57,401 nucleotides of DNA from Actinomyces oris (GCF_001937665.1 NZ_MSKL01000001.1:1-57401), one strand, 5' to 3'; positions 34,225-44,291 are shown, numbered from the stretch's first letter. Notes: a model not told the origin generated them from the letters alone. Made by a program: numbers and translations.

Positions 34225-37200
34225 TCAGTCGCGGGCGAAGGCCTGGTGGAGGATCTCCTCCTGCTGAGCGCGGTGGTCGCCGGCGGTGCCCACCGCGGGG
34301 GCGGCGGCCTCGGGCCGGGAGACCAGCGTGGGCAGGACACCACCGGTCAGCTCGGTTGGCAGGTTGAGCGCCAGGTAGGGCCACATGCCCTGGTTGGCGG
34401 GCTCATCCTGCACCCACACCAGCTCGGCCCCGCTGAAGGGCGCCAGCGCCTCGGCGATGGCCGAGGTCTCAAGCGGGTAGAGCTGCTCGAGGCGGACGAT
34501 GGCCGTGCTCGTGTCCCCGGTCTTGGTCCGGTGGGCCAGCAGGTCGTAGTAGACGCGCCCCGAGCACAGCAGTACCCGGTCCACGCCCTGTTTCTGCGCC
34601 GCGGCCAGGACGGCGTCGTCGGTCTCCCCGATGACCGGCTGGAAGGTGCCGGAGGTGAAGTCCTCCACCGGCGAGCAGGCGGCCTTCAGACGCAGCAGCT
34701 GTTTGGGGGTGAAGACGATGAGCGGGCGGCGCGGGCGGCGGTAGGTGTGCTCGCGCAGCAGGTGGAAGTAGCTGGCGGGTGTGGAGGGCTGGGCCACCAG
34801 CATGTTGTCCTGGGCGCACATCTGCAGGTAGCGCTCGATGCGGGCCGAGGAGTGGTCCGGTCCCTGCCCCTCCTGGCCGTGGGGGAGCAGCATGACCAGG
34901 CCGGAGCGCTGCCCCCACTTCTGGGCGGCGGAGGTGACGTACTCGTCGATGACGGACTGGGCGCCGTTGGCGAAGTCGCCGAACTGGGCCTCCCACATCG
35001 TCAGTCCCTCGGGGCGCTCCACCGAGTAGCCGTACTCGAAGGCCAGGGCGGCGTACTCGCTGAGCAGCGAGTCGTAGATCTCCAGAGGCGCCTGGTCCGG
35101 GGTGAGGAAGTTCAGGGGCGTCCACTCCTGACCGGAGGTGTGGTCGTGCAGGACGGCGTGACGCTGGGCGAAGGTGGCGCGGCGGGCGTCCTCGCCGGCC
35201 AGACGGATCGGCACGCCCTCCATGAGCAGGCTCCCCAGGGCGATGAGCTCTCCGAGCCCCCAGTCGATGCCGCCCTCGCGTGTGGCCTCGCGGCGCTTGG
35301 CGAGCATGGCCTGGAGCTTGGGGTGGACGGTGAAGGACTCGGGCCAGGCGACCTGGGCGTCCCCGATGCGCTCGACGACGTCGCGCGGCACGGCCGAGGT
35401 CCAGCCGAGCATCATGCCGATCCCCGCCTGCTGGGAGTAGGGGATCTCCAGGGAGGACAGGGGCATGCCCACCTTCGTGGGGTCCGACAGGTCCTGCGCG
35501 GAGGCGTCGGTGGCCTCCCCGGCGTCGCCGGAGCCCGTGCCCCCGGTGACCTGGACGCGGGCCTCGGTGAAGATCCTCTCCAGCTCGTCCTGATAGCTCT
35601 TGGCGATCTCCTGGGCCTCCTGCGGGGTGATGTCGCCGCGCCCCACGAGGGCGGAGGTGTAGACCCCGCGGGTGGAGTCCAGCGAGTCGATGAGCCGGTA
35701 CATGAGCGGCTGGGTCATCGAGGGGTCGTCGCCCTCGTTGTGTCCGCGGCGCCGGTAGCAGATGAGGTCGATGATGACGTCCTTGTGGAAGGTGCGTCGG
35801 TACTCGTAGGCGTGGCGGGCGGTACGGGCCACCGTCTCGGGGTCGTCGGCGTTGACGTGGAAGATCGGCACCTGCAGGCCCTTGGCCAGGTCGGTGGCGT
35901 AGATGGTGGAACGGGCCGAGGCCGAGCCGGTGGTGAAGCCGATCTGGTTGTTGACGACGATGTGGACGGTGCCGCCGGTGCGGTAGGCGGGCAGCTGGCT
36001 CATGTTGAGGGTCTCGTACACCACGCCCTGGCCGGCGAAGGCGGCGTCACCGTGGACGAGGACCGGCATGACCGTGTAGCCCTTCTCGCCCAGGCCGATG
36101 CGGTCCTGCTTGGCGCGCACGATGCCCTCGACGACGCCGTCGACCGTCTCCAGGTGGGAGGGGTTGGCGGCCAGGGAGACGCGGGTGGACACGCCGTCGG
36201 TCCCGGAGAAGACGCCCACGGTGCCCAGGTGGTACTTGACGTCCCCGGTGCCGGCGCCCTCGATGACGCCGTTGCCCTCGAACTCGTCGAAGACCTGGGC
36301 GTAGGACTTGCCGGCGATGTTGGTGAGCACGTTGAGGCGGCCGCGGTGAGCCATGCCGATGACGACCTCGTCGAGGCCGTCGTGGGCGGCGGCGTCGAGC
36401 AGGCGGTCCAGGGTCACGATGAGGGACTCCCCGCCTTCGAGGCTGAAGCGTTTCTGGCCCACGTACTTGGTCTGCAGGAAGGTCTCGAAGGCCTCGGCCT
36501 GCTCCAGCTTGGTGAGGATCCGACGGCGCTCCTCGTCACCGATGTCCTCCCAGTCCCGCTCGAGGCGCTCCTGCCACCAGGCGCGCTGAGCCGGGTCCTG
36601 GATGTGCATGTACTCCACGCCCACGGTGCGGCAGTAGGCGTCGCGCAGCATCTTGAGGATCTCGCGCAGGGTGGCCCGATCGCGCCCGCCCAGCCCCCGG
36701 GTGGGGAAGGAGCGGTCCAGGTCCCACAGGCTCAGCCCGTAGGAGGTGATGTCCAGGTCGGGGTGGCGGCGCAGGCGGTAGGTGAGCGGGTCGTTGTCGG
36801 CGGCCAGGTGGCCGCGCTGACGGTAGGCGTGGATGAGCTCGGCCACGCGTGCCGGCTTGCCGGTCTCCAGCTCGGGGTCGTAGGTGGTGTCTCGCATCCA
36901 GGTGACCGGCTCGAGAGGGATGCGCAGGGACTCGAAGGCCCGGTTCCAGAAGCCGTCCAGTCCCAGGAGCTTGCGCTCCACCAGGCGCAGAAACTCACCT
37001 GAGGCGGCGCCCTGGATGACGCGGTGGTCGTAGGTGGAGGTCAGGGTGACGACCTTGCCGATGGCCTGGCGGGCCAGGGTGTCGGGGCTGGCGCCGGCGA
37101 AGGCGGCCGGGTAGTCCATGCTGCCGACCCCCACGATGAGTCCCTGACCGGGCATGAGGCGTGGCACCGAGTGCAGGGTGCCGATCATGCCGGGGTTGGT

Positions 37201-38052
37201 CAGGGTCACGGTGGTGCCGCGGAAGTCGTCGAGGTCCAGCTTGTTGTCGCGGGCCTTGGCCACGAGGGCCTCGTAGGCCTCCACGAACTGGGACAGGTCC
37301 ATGAGGTCGGCCTGCTTGATGGAGGGCACCAGCAGGCGGCGCTGCCCGTCGGCGCCGGGCACGTCGATGGCCAGGCCGAAGGCCACGTGGGCGGGTTCGT
37401 GCAGGACCGGCTTGCCGGCCTCGTCGACCCCGTAGGAGACGTTCATCGAGGGAATCTCGGAGAGGGACTCGACCACCGCCCAGCCGATGAGGTGGGTGAA
37501 GGAGACCTTGCCGCCGCGGGTGCGGGCCAGGTGACTGTTGATGACGGCGCGGTTCTCGATGAGGACCTTGGCGGGCACGGCCCGGGCGGAGGTGGCCGTG
37601 GGCATGGACAGGGAGTCGTCCATGTTCTTGGCGGTGCGGGCGGACGCCCCCTTGAGCCTGGTGGTGCTGTCCTCGCAGGTGTCACCGTCCTGGTCGTGCG
37701 CGGGGTGTGCGGCCAGGCGCTGGGCGTAGGGGGAGGTCGGGGGCGCAGTGTCCGACGGGGGGGCCGGCGGGAGGTCGGAGCGCGTGACGTCCTGGACGGC
37801 GGAGGAACGGCGCAGGGGAGAGGCGGCCTGAGGCGTGATGGTGGCCCGGCGCGGACCACCGGCGGCTGCCGGCGCGAAGCCGTTCGAGGGGCCGTGACTC
37901 GGGTGGTGCAGGCCAGCATTCGGGTCGGTCTCGAAGAGCTCTCGCCACTGGGGGCTCACAGAGGAGGGATCCGCCGACCAGGCGGCCCGCATTTCCTCCA
38001 CCATCCACTCGTTGGCACCGAAACCTGGGCTGATCTGGTCCTGCGTGGGCAC
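34225..38052 (-). CDS. kgd: multifunctional 2-oxoglutarate decarboxylase/dehydrogenase (Kgd/OdhA, fused E2-E1)
   Basis: Citric-acid-cycle enzyme that decarboxylates 2-oxoglutarate with thiamine diphosphate and passes the product to lipoyl-E2. The 1275-residue chain has the N-terminal FGANEWMVEEM helix, a variable linker, a succinyltransferase domain with catalytic His (DHRVIQG) near 341, and the E1 domain with MAHRGRLNVL, the thiamine site GDAAFAGQG...NNQIGF from about 667, and EAQFGDF. No lipoyl domain is present, as in actinobacterial OdhA. GTG start has GAGGAG eight bases upstream. It stands alone, with over 130 bp on the left and a divergent operon on the right. Confidence 0.95.
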   Translation of the reverse strand: MPTQDQISPGFGANEWMVEEMRAAWSADPSSVSPQWRELFETDPNAGLHHPSHGPSNGFAPAAAGGPRRATITPQAASPLRRSSAVQDVTRSDLPPAPPSDTAPPTSPYAQRLAAHPAHDQDGDTCEDSTTRLKGASARTAKNMDDSLSMPTATSARAVPAKVLIENRAVINSHLARTRGGKVSFTHLIGWAVVESLSEIPSMNVSYGVDEAGKPVLHEPAHVAFGLAIDVPGADGQRRLLVPSIKQADLMDLSQFVEAYEALVAKARDNKLDLDDFRGTTVTLTNPGMIGTLHSVPRLMPGQGLIVGVGSMDYPAAFAGASPDTLARQAIGKVVTLTSTYDHRVIQGAASGEFLRLVERKLLGLDGFWNRAFESLRIPLEPVTWMRDTTYDPELETGKPARVAELIHAYRQRGHLAADNDPLTYRLRRHPDLDITSYGLSLWDLDRSFPTRGLGGRDRATLREILKMLRDAYCRTVGVEYMHIQDPAQRAWWQERLERDWEDIGDEERRRILTKLEQAEAFETFLQTKYVGQKRFSLEGGESLIVTLDRLLDAAAHDGLDEVVIGMAHRGRLNVLTNIAGKSYAQVFDEFEGNGVIEGAGTGDVKYHLGTVGVFSGTDGVSTRVSLAANPSHLETVDGVVEGIVRAKQDRIGLGEKGYTVMPVLVHGDAAFAGQGVVYETLNMSQLPAYRTGGTVHIVVNNQIGFTTGSASARSTIYATDLAKGLQVPIFHVNADDPETVARTARHAYEYRRTFHKDVIIDLICYRRRGHNEGDDPSMTQPLMYRLIDSLDSTRGVYTSALVGRGDITPQEAQEIAKSYQDELERIFTEARVQVTGGTGSGDAGEATDASAQDLSDPTKVGMPLSSLEIPYSQQAGIGMMLGWTSAVPRDVVERIGDAQVAWPESFTVHPKLQAMLAKRREATREGGIDWGLGELIALGSLLMEGVPIRLAGEDARRATFAQRHAVLHDHTSGQEWTPLNFLTPDQAPLEIYDSLLSEYAALAFEYGYSVERPEGLTMWEAQFGDFANGAQSVIDEYVTSAAQKWGQRSGLVMLLPHGQEGQGPDHSSARIERYLQMCAQDNMLVAQPSTPASYFHLLREHTYRRPRRPLIVFTPKQLLRLKAACSPVEDFTSGTFQPVIGETDDAVLAAAQKQGVDRVLLCSGRVYYDLLAHRTKTGDTSTAIVRLEQLYPLETSAIAEALAPFSGAELVWVQDEPANQGMWPYLALNLPTELTGGVLPTLVSRPEAAAPAVGTAGDHRAQQEEILHQAFARD

Positions 38053-38276
38053 GTCGGGTCTCCTCGGAGCTCGTCAGTCTCCCGTTCCGGCACTGGGAGC
38101 CTTAGCGGGACCCCGGGGAGGAACGGCGGTGTTCACCGGACATCCTAGAAGGTGAAGGGTGTCTCAAGCGAGCAAATGCGGGACCAAGGACACATGCGTG
38201 TCCCGGCTGTGACACCTCCCTGCGTCCGGGTTGCGACAGTCTCAGAGGAGGACCGTGGTGGTACCGTTCGGTCACT
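38053..38276. promoter_or_regulatory. divergent promoter region between kgd and the CNNM operon
   Basis: This 224-bp gap drives kgd leftward and the small ORF/CNNM genes rightward. TACCGT at about 38262-38267 is a plausible -10 for the rightward unit, with a GAGGAGG close before it. No clear operator was found. Confidence 0.4.
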
Positions 38277-38417
38277 ATGCGATCGGCTTTCCGCCGGGCC
38301 CGCAGGCGCCGCACCCGCACGCACCGCGCCTCCTCGCCCGCCTCTGACCACCCCCACCCCGACTCGTCCGCCTCCGGCGCCCACGTCGTACTCCACATGG
38401 GGGAGTGGCCCGCATGA
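38277..38417 (+). CDS. possible 46-residue Arg-rich leader ORF
   Basis: A short frame, MRSAFRRARRRRTRTHR... ending MGEWPA, whose TGA overlaps the ATG of the CNNM gene at ATGA. About 90% of its third positions are G or C, close to true genes here, and a -10-like TACCGT lies nine bases before its ATG. There is no usual ribosome binding site directly upstream. It may be a small basic protein or a leader peptide coupling translation to the downstream transporter. I know of no matching family. Confidence 0.4.
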   Translation: MRSAFRRARRRRTRTHRASSPASDHPHPDSSASGAHVVLHMGEWPA

Positions 38418-39757
38418 CCGACTGGCTCATGATCGCCGTCGGCGTGGTCCTCACCGTGGGCACCGCCCTGTTCGTGGCCGGCGAGTTCTCGCTGGTCGCC
38501 CTCGACCTCTCCACCGTCGAGACCCGTGCCGCCACCGGGGACAGGCGCGCCACCACCGTCCGGCGCGCCCTGGGCCGACTGTCCACCCTCCTGTCCGGCG
38601 CCCAGGTCGGCATCACCCTGACCACGGTGCTCCTGGGCTACACCATGCAGGCCGCCCTGGCCAATCTGCTCACCGACCTCATGAGCCACTGGATGGCCGT
38701 CTCCGTGGCCACCGGCGCCGCAGTCGTCATCGCCCTCATCGTCGTCAACGCCTTCTCCATGGTCATCGGCGAGCTCATCCCCAAGAACGCCACCCTGGCC
38801 GACCCCATGCGCGCCGCCGGCCTCGTGGCCCCCTTCCTCATGGGCTTCACCACCCTCCTCAAGCCCCTCATCGTCCTGCTCAACGGCGCCGCCAACGCCG
38901 TCCTGCACGCCATGGGCATCGAACCCGCAGAGGAGCTCAGCGGCACCCGCAGCGCCGGCGAGCTCGCCTCCCTCGTGCGCCACAGCGCCGAGGAGGGCAC
39001 CCTCGACGCCTCCACCGCCACCCTGCTCACCCGCTCCATCGGCCTGGGGGCGCTGACCGCCGTCGACGTCATGACCGACCGCGGTCGCCTCCACACCCTC
39101 GAGGCCGACGACTCCGCCGAGGACGTCGTGCACCTGGCCCGCGCCACCGGCCACTCCCGCTTTCCCGTCATCGGCCGCGACGTCGACGACGTCATGGGCA
39201 TCGTCCACCTGCGCCGCGCCATCGGCGTCCCCTACGAGCGGCGCGCCGACGTGCCGGTGGCCTCCACCTCCCTCATGACCCCCGCACCCCGAGTCCCCGA
39301 GACCATGCCGTTGGCCGACCTGCTCGTCGAGCTGCGCGCCCAGGGCTCCCAGATGGCCATCGTCGTCGACGAGTACGGCGGCACCGCCGGTGTCGTCACT
39401 CTTGAGGACGCCGTCGAGGAGGTCGTCGGGGACGTCGCCGACGAGCACGATCGCCGCCGCGCCGGCGCCCACCTCGACCCCTCTGGCCACTGGGTCGTCC
39501 CGGGGTGGATGCGCCCCGACGAGCTCGCCACCCGCACCGCCATCCAGGTCCCCGACGACGGCCCCTACGAGACCCTCGGCGGCCTGGTCATGACCGAGCT
39601 CGGCCGCATCCCCGTCGTCGGCGACGTCGTCGAGCTGACTCACGCCTCCCTGACCGTCGACGCCATGGACGGGCGCCGCGTCACCCGCCTCCACGTGCGC
39701 CCCAAGGACCCCGAAGCCGCCCCCAGGGACCAAGGAACTGAGGGGGAGTACCGATGA
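38414..39757 (+). CDS. CNNM/CorC-type transporter (DUF21, CBS pair, CorC_HlyC domain)
   Basis: Likely membrane Mg2+ or other divalent-cation exporter/homeostasis protein. The 447-residue product has three to four N-terminal helices of the DUF21 domain ([22 protein letters not shown] near residue 118), two CBS domains and a C-terminal CorC_HlyC domain (GWMRPDEL...YETLGGLVM). ATG at 38414 is preferred over GTG three codons earlier because GGGGGAG sits eight bases before the ATG. It overlaps the next, related gene at ATGA. Confidence 0.9.
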   Translation: MTDWLMIAVGVVLTVGTALFVAGEFSLVALDLSTVETRAATGDRRATTVRRALGRLSTLLSGAQVGITLTTVLLGYTMQAALANLLTDLMSHWMAVSVATGAAVVIALIVVNAFSMVIGELIPKNATLADPMRAAGLVAPFLMGFTTLLKPLIVLLNGAANAVLHAMGIEPAEELSGTRSAGELASLVRHSAEEGTLDASTATLLTRSIGLGALTAVDVMTDRGRLHTLEADDSAEDVVHLARATGHSRFPVIGRDVDDVMGIVHLRRAIGVPYERRADVPVASTSLMTPAPRVPETMPLADLLVELRAQGSQMAIVVDEYGGTAGVVTLEDAVEEVVGDVADEHDRRRAGAHLDPSGHWVVPGWMRPDELATRTAIQVPDDGPYETLGGLVMTELGRIPVVGDVVELTHASLTVDAMDGRRVTRLHVRPKDPEAAPRDQGTEGEYR

Positions 39758-40833
39758 GCACGCCCCTGGCCCTGGTGGTCACCGTTATCCTCCTGGCCGG
39801 CAACGCCTTCTTCGTCGGCGCCGAGTTCGCCATCACCTCCTCGCGCCGCAGCCAGCTCGAGCCGTTGGCGGAGGCCGGCGACGCCCGTGCGGCCACCGCC
39901 CTGTGGGCCCTGCAGAACGTCTCGCGCATGCTGGCCACCGCCCAGCTCGGCGTCACCCTGTGCTCCACAGGTCTGGGCGTCGTCGCCGAGCCGGCCATCG
40001 CCCATGCCCTGGAGCCCCTGCTCGCGACCGTCGGCGTCGGGCACGCCGGCTCCCACGCCGTCGCCGTCGTCATCGCCCTGGTCATCGTCGTGGGTCTGCA
40101 CGTCGTCGCCGGGGAGATGGTGCCCAAGAACATCTCCATCGCCTCCCCGGAGAAGGCTGTGCGCTGGCTGGCCCCGCCACTGGTGTGGTGCTCGCGCGTC
40201 TTCAGCCCCGTGGTCAACGCTCTCAACGGCTTCGCCAACGGGGTCCTCAAAGTCCTGGGCATCGAGGCCAAGGAGGAGATCTCCGCCGCCTTCAACGCCG
40301 AGGAGGTCGCCTCCATCGTCGAGCGCTCCACGGCCGAAGGCGTCCTGGAGGACTCCACCGGCCTGCTCAGCGGCGCCCTGGAGTTCTCCGAGGAGACCGC
40401 CGGCAGCGTCATGGTGCCCCTGAGTGAGCTCGTCACCTTGCCCCAGGACTGTACCCCGGAGGACGTGGAACGGGCCGTGGCCTCCACCGGCTTCTCCCGC
40501 TTCCCGCTCGTGGCCGATCAGGCCGCAGCCGACGGGGGAGAGGAACCGGCCATCACCGGCTACCTGCACCTCAAGGACATCCTCTACGCCGACGGCGCCG
40601 ACCGCACCGAGCCGGTACCCGCCTGGCGCGCACGCGCACTCGTGCCCGTCGGATACGACGATGAGGTCGAGGAGGCGCTGGCAGCCATGCAACGTTCAGG
40701 GGCCCATCTCGGGCACGTGCGCAATGCGCAGGGACGCTTCGTCGGGGTCCTCTTCCTGGAGGACATCCTCGAAGAGCTCGTCGGCGAGGTCAACGACGCC
40801 ATGCAGCGCGAGGAGTACCAGCGCCGTGATTAA
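39754..40833 (+). CDS. second CNNM/CorC-type membrane protein, lacking the C-terminal CorC domain
   Basis: A 359-residue paralogue of the preceding protein: DUF21 helices (FFVGAEFAITSSRR, GEMVPKN), then CBS domains ending FLEDILEELVGEV. The C-terminal CorC_HlyC domain found in the first protein is missing; only MQREEYQRRD follows the CBS pair. The ATGA overlap means the two are made together and could form a mixed dimer, each offering the conserved DUF21 acidic residues. Confidence 0.9.
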   Translation: MSTPLALVVTVILLAGNAFFVGAEFAITSSRRSQLEPLAEAGDARAATALWALQNVSRMLATAQLGVTLCSTGLGVVAEPAIAHALEPLLATVGVGHAGSHAVAVVIALVIVVGLHVVAGEMVPKNISIASPEKAVRWLAPPLVWCSRVFSPVVNALNGFANGVLKVLGIEAKEEISAAFNAEEVASIVERSTAEGVLEDSTGLLSGALEFSEETAGSVMVPLSELVTLPQDCTPEDVERAVASTGFSRFPLVADQAAADGGEEPAITGYLHLKDILYADGADRTEPVPAWRARALVPVGYDDEVEEALAAMQRSGAHLGHVRNAQGRFVGVLFLEDILEELVGEVNDAMQREEYQRRD

Positions 40834-41174
40834 ATTGTGATTTAGGCGGTGAAGTCAGCGGGTACCCACAACTCGGGCCGCCTCGGGAGACTATCGTCGA
40901 CCGCTGCGCAGGCAGTGGTGACCAGGTGCTGATTCGTTCGGATGACACGTGTTTCTGGCTCAAGGACGGCTCTGTGGACGGAACCTTGATATTTGTGTGA
41001 GAAGTACAGGTCACACAAAGGTGTGCTGGTTCTCCTGGCGAGACCCACAGGAGACCGCTACTGTTTTAACCGAGTACAACCCAGGCTGTCGCCCTGGCAG
41101 CCGCCACGTCGTGATCGCCGGGTTGCCGGCAGCAACGACTTCCCTATGACAACAGCCACCTGGAGGCTTCCCGC
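40834..41174. other. 341-bp leader/intergenic region before the M23 peptidase gene
   Basis: The region is lower in G+C and holds no gene I can support. It contains several small dyads: CACAC/GTGTG near 41015-41028, CCAGG/CCTGG near 41085-41100, and GTTGC/GCAAC at 41122-41136. TACTGT near 41060 could be a -10 box, leaving a leader of about 105 nt. GGAGG eight bases before GTG 41175 is the ribosome binding site. I looked for a c-di-AMP riboswitch, common before such genes, and did not find its core. Confidence 0.4.
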
Positions 41175-43418
41175 GTGACCCCGCAGCCCATGAGTCGACG
41201 CCAGCGTCGCGAGGCGGAACGTGCTGCCGAAGCCGCTCGCCAGGTCGCTGAGGCGCAGGTCGGAGCCGCCCCGTCGTCACCGTCGACGACGCACACCACT
41301 CACGTCGCAGGTGCCACTCGCCGCTCACGTCGCGACCTTCACGCTCACCGTGCCGAGAGCGGCGCCGCCTCGAGTCCCGTCACCGCTCCGAGTCCATCGG
41401 CTCTGCCGGACGTTCCACTCGCCCCGCAGAAGCAGAACCATCCGCAGCGGCCCGTGGCAGCGGCGGTCCCTCCGGGATCTGTATCGGGCGCCCGGACGGG
41501 AACACGCCCAGGTGGAGGATCGTCGCGCTCGGTTCCCACAGCCCCGGCGGAGTCGCAGCCCGTTGCGCCGATGAGCCGCATGGCCCGCCGGCGTCAGAAC
41601 GCCGCGTCTGCGGCCCCGTCCGTCTTCTCCTCCTCATCGCAGAGCTCCGACGACACCCGTCCCACCCGGCGCTCCCGCAAGGACCTGCGCTCGGCCCAGG
41701 TTCCTGAGGACACCCAGCAGACGTGGGAGAACCCCGCCGTCGAGAGCACACCGCAGCACCAGTCCCACCGACCCGAGGTCCGCTCGGGGAACCGCCACGA
41801 CCAGCACCGCTCTCATCGTGGCGAACAGGCCGCGCCCTCGGCCGCACCATCAACGCCCTCGGCTCTGACGCCCCTGGTCGCGGCCTCACTGGCCGAGTCC
41901 ACCTCGGCTCTCGGACCGACAGCCAGTCAACCCACCGGCACCACTCCGTGGTGGGCCGAAGGCGGCACGGCTTCTGCTTCGCCCAGCAGCACACAGCGCC
42001 ACCGTCACGCGGCCGGACAGACCGCCGCTGCTGAGCCGAAGGCCGGAACGGTCTCGGAGACTGCCTCCCGTTCTGGGGGCCGCCGCCAGCAACGCGCCGC
42101 TGCGGCTCCCACCGGCGTCTCGGCCGCCTCAGCGGCCTCGGCCAAGTCTGTCGTGGCCTCCACCACCCACCATGCCGCCCTCTTCGGAGCCCCCGGCACG
42201 CAGGCGGACCGCGCCGCCGCCCAGACACCCCAGGCCGAACCGTCAGCGCCAACGGAGCAAGCGACCGCGACTCCCTTCGCTCCCGAAGCCCCTCATGAGA
42301 TCCGATTCTCACAGCGGATCACGGACTTCCGTGGCGCTGAGACCATCGAGGTCCCTGAGGTCCGCAAGATCATGGCTGCCCGCAAGGCCGGGGTGCCGCT
42401 GGCAGACGAAGCGGCCATTCGTGCCATCAAGGCCGCCCGGAGCACCAAGAAGGCCAAGCCCGAGACGACGGCCGCCGAGACCAAGGGGAGCAGGGCCGCA
42501 GATGAGGCTGCCGCCCCGACGTCGTCGGCCAGGACCACGGCAACATCGAAGCCGGACACCCACCGTGACTCCTCGACCGGACCCGCCCCCGTGCGTCCCG
42601 TCCGCCGTCGCACCGGTTCCGGGATTCTGGGGCGCACCGCCGTCCTGTCGGTCCTGGCCGTGGCCACAGTGCTCGCCCCCTTGTCCAGTCACCTCGACAA
42701 CACCCCGCTGGCCTCGGCCTCCATGAAGATGCATTCCGGCGGCTCCCCCACGCAGGGCCCGGCCGCCAGCGGGACGAAGTCCTCGTCCGTGGCCAGCGCC
42801 GTACTCGGCAGCGACGACCTGGAGTCGGCCTCCGACACCCAGCTGTCCAACGTTCCCGACGCCGCCACCCGGGCCAGGATCCGCGAGGCCTTCCAGAACG
42901 CCGCCAAGACCTGCTCCTCGGCGACCGGCGCCTCCGGCGACACCAGCGCCTTCAGCTCCAAGCCGCAGCTGTTCTACCCGATGCTTCCGGGCACCTACGA
43001 GATCTCCTCGGAGTATGGCTACCGCACCCACCCCACCCTCGGCTACCGCAAGCTGCACGCCGGGCAGGACATGGCCGCCCCCGTGGGGACGCCCATCTAC
43101 GCGGCCGCCGCCGGCACCGTCACCACCGCCGGCATGGTCGATGGCACCGGAACCATCACCATCAAGCACGAGATCGACGGCCAGGTCTGGTACACCAGCT
43201 ACCTGCACATGTACGAGGACGGCATCCACGTCAAGGTCGGTGACAAAGTCACGGCCGGTCAGATGATCGCCGGAGTGGGCAACACGGGCCGGTCCTCCGG
43301 TTCTCACCTGCACTTCGAGGTGCGCACCAAGGACGACACCGCCGACGAGTCCACCGTGGAGCCGTGGGGCTGGCTCAAGCAGCACAACGCCGTCGAGCTC
43401 ACCACCAACTGCAGCTGA
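41175..43418 (+). CDS. membrane-anchored M23 metallopeptidase with very long disordered N-terminal part
   Basis: Probable peptidoglycan endopeptidase. The 747-residue protein ends in an M23 (LytM) domain at about 608-725 with zinc ligands H628 and D632 (HAGQD) and the catalytic pair H711/H713 (HLHFE). One hydrophobic segment at about 483-502 suggests a type II membrane protein with the peptidase outside. The first 480 residues are Ser/Thr/Ala/Pro/Arg-rich and would be cytoplasmic, with a repeated basic motif (TRRSRRDL, TRRSRKDL). A more ordered piece lies at about 375-430 (VPEVRKIMAARKAGVPLADEAAIRAI). GTG start with GGAGG upstream. The GDPD gene follows 12 bp later. Confidence 0.88.
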   Translation: MTPQPMSRRQRREAERAAEAARQVAEAQVGAAPSSPSTTHTTHVAGATRRSRRDLHAHRAESGAASSPVTAPSPSALPDVPLAPQKQNHPQRPVAAAVPPGSVSGARTGTRPGGGSSRSVPTAPAESQPVAPMSRMARRRQNAASAAPSVFSSSSQSSDDTRPTRRSRKDLRSAQVPEDTQQTWENPAVESTPQHQSHRPEVRSGNRHDQHRSHRGEQAAPSAAPSTPSALTPLVAASLAESTSALGPTASQPTGTTPWWAEGGTASASPSSTQRHRHAAGQTAAAEPKAGTVSETASRSGGRRQQRAAAAPTGVSAASAASAKSVVASTTHHAALFGAPGTQADRAAAQTPQAEPSAPTEQATATPFAPEAPHEIRFSQRITDFRGAETIEVPEVRKIMAARKAGVPLADEAAIRAIKAARSTKKAKPETTAAETKGSRAADEAAAPTSSARTTATSKPDTHRDSSTGPAPVRPVRRRTGSGILGRTAVLSVLAVATVLAPLSSHLDNTPLASASMKMHSGGSPTQGPAASGTKSSSVASAVLGSDDLESASDTQLSNVPDAATRARIREAFQNAAKTCSSATGASGDTSAFSSKPQLFYPMLPGTYEISSEYGYRTHPTLGYRKLHAGQDMAAPVGTPIYAAAAGTVTTAGMVDGTGTITIKHEIDGQVWYTSYLHMYEDGIHVKVGDKVTAGQMIAGVGNTGRSSGSHLHFEVRTKDDTADESTVEPWGWLKQHNAVELTTNCS

Positions 43419-43430
43419 GGGAGACCAACT

Positions 43431-44186
43431 GTGCCGCCTGCCGCGTCACGAACCCGCCGTCCCGCCGTCATCGCCCACCGCGGCGGGGGACGCGAGGTTC
43501 CTGAGAACACCTGGAGCGCCGTCGAGCACGTGGCAGCGCTCGGGCTGGAGTGGATGGAGACCGACCTGCGGCTGACCGCCGACGGCATCGTCGTGCTCAG
43601 TCATGACGAGGACCTGCGCCGCACCGCGAATGACCCCCGCACCGTCGGAGAGGTCATGTGGGCCGAGATGGCCGACCTCGACTCCGGCGACGGGCGCGGC
43701 TTCGTCCGACTCGATGACGCCCTGTACGCCCACCCGACGATGAAGTTCAACGTCGATCTCAAGGACTCCTGCGTCGTCCAGGCCGCCCTGCAGACGGTGC
43801 GAGACGCCCAGGCCCTTGAGCGAGTCCGCTTCGCCTCCTTCTCCGCCCGGAGGCTGGCCGTGCTGCGCCGCCAGGAGCCACGGGCCATGACCTCCCTAGG
43901 GGTCAGCGACGTGCTCGGACTCATGCTGCGCAGTGAGGCGGCCGTCCCCCTGCCCCAGACTCGTTGGGGCTGGACACGTGGCAGGGTCGACGCCGTCCAG
44001 GTGCCGGAGAGCTATCACGGCGTCCCGGTGGTCACCCGCCGCTTCGTCGCCTCCGCGCACACCGCGGGCCTGGAGGTCCACGTCTGGACGGTGGACGATC
44101 CCGAGCGGATGCGTCGCCTGGCCGACCTCAACGTGGACGCCATCATGACCGACGTACCCAGTCTCGCCGTCCAGACCCTCAGCTGA
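43431..44186 (+). CDS. glycerophosphodiester phosphodiesterase
   Basis: Hydrolyses glycerophosphodiesters to glycerol-3-phosphate and an alcohol. The 251-residue product has the GDPD motifs: HRGG near 16, PENTWSA, MDTDL-like METDLRLTADGIVVLSHD, and the late VHVWTVDDPERMRRL. No signal peptide, so cytoplasmic. GTG start has GGGAG seven bases upstream, and the gene follows the M23 stop by 12 bp, so they are probably co-transcribed. Confidence 0.9.
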   Translation: MPPAASRTRRPAVIAHRGGGREVPENTWSAVEHVAALGLEWMETDLRLTADGIVVLSHDEDLRRTANDPRTVGEVMWAEMADLDSGDGRGFVRLDDALYAHPTMKFNVDLKDSCVVQAALQTVRDAQALERVRFASFSARRLAVLRRQEPRAMTSLGVSDVLGLMLRSEAAVPLPQTRWGWTRGRVDAVQVPESYHGVPVVTRRFVASAHTAGLEVHVWTVDDPERMRRLADLNVDAIMTDVPSLAVQTLS

Positions 44187-44291
44187 AGAAACCCGTCAAC
44201 AGCCCGGAGTCGGCGGACGGCCTGGTGGAACCCGGTGGAAACCGCTCGGCCCCGCCTTGGCCAGAAGAATTGTGCCGCAACACGCATGAGC

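Noticed and set aside
34162-37002. A 946-codon open frame on the plus strand
   Set aside because: It is the reverse of kgd, rich in Gly/Val/Leu/Asp with no recognisable domain.
40834-41174. c-di-AMP (ydaO-type) riboswitch before the M23 gene
   Set aside because: Such riboswitches precede actinobacterial wall hydrolases, but the conserved core segments could not be found here; only small unrelated hairpins are visible.
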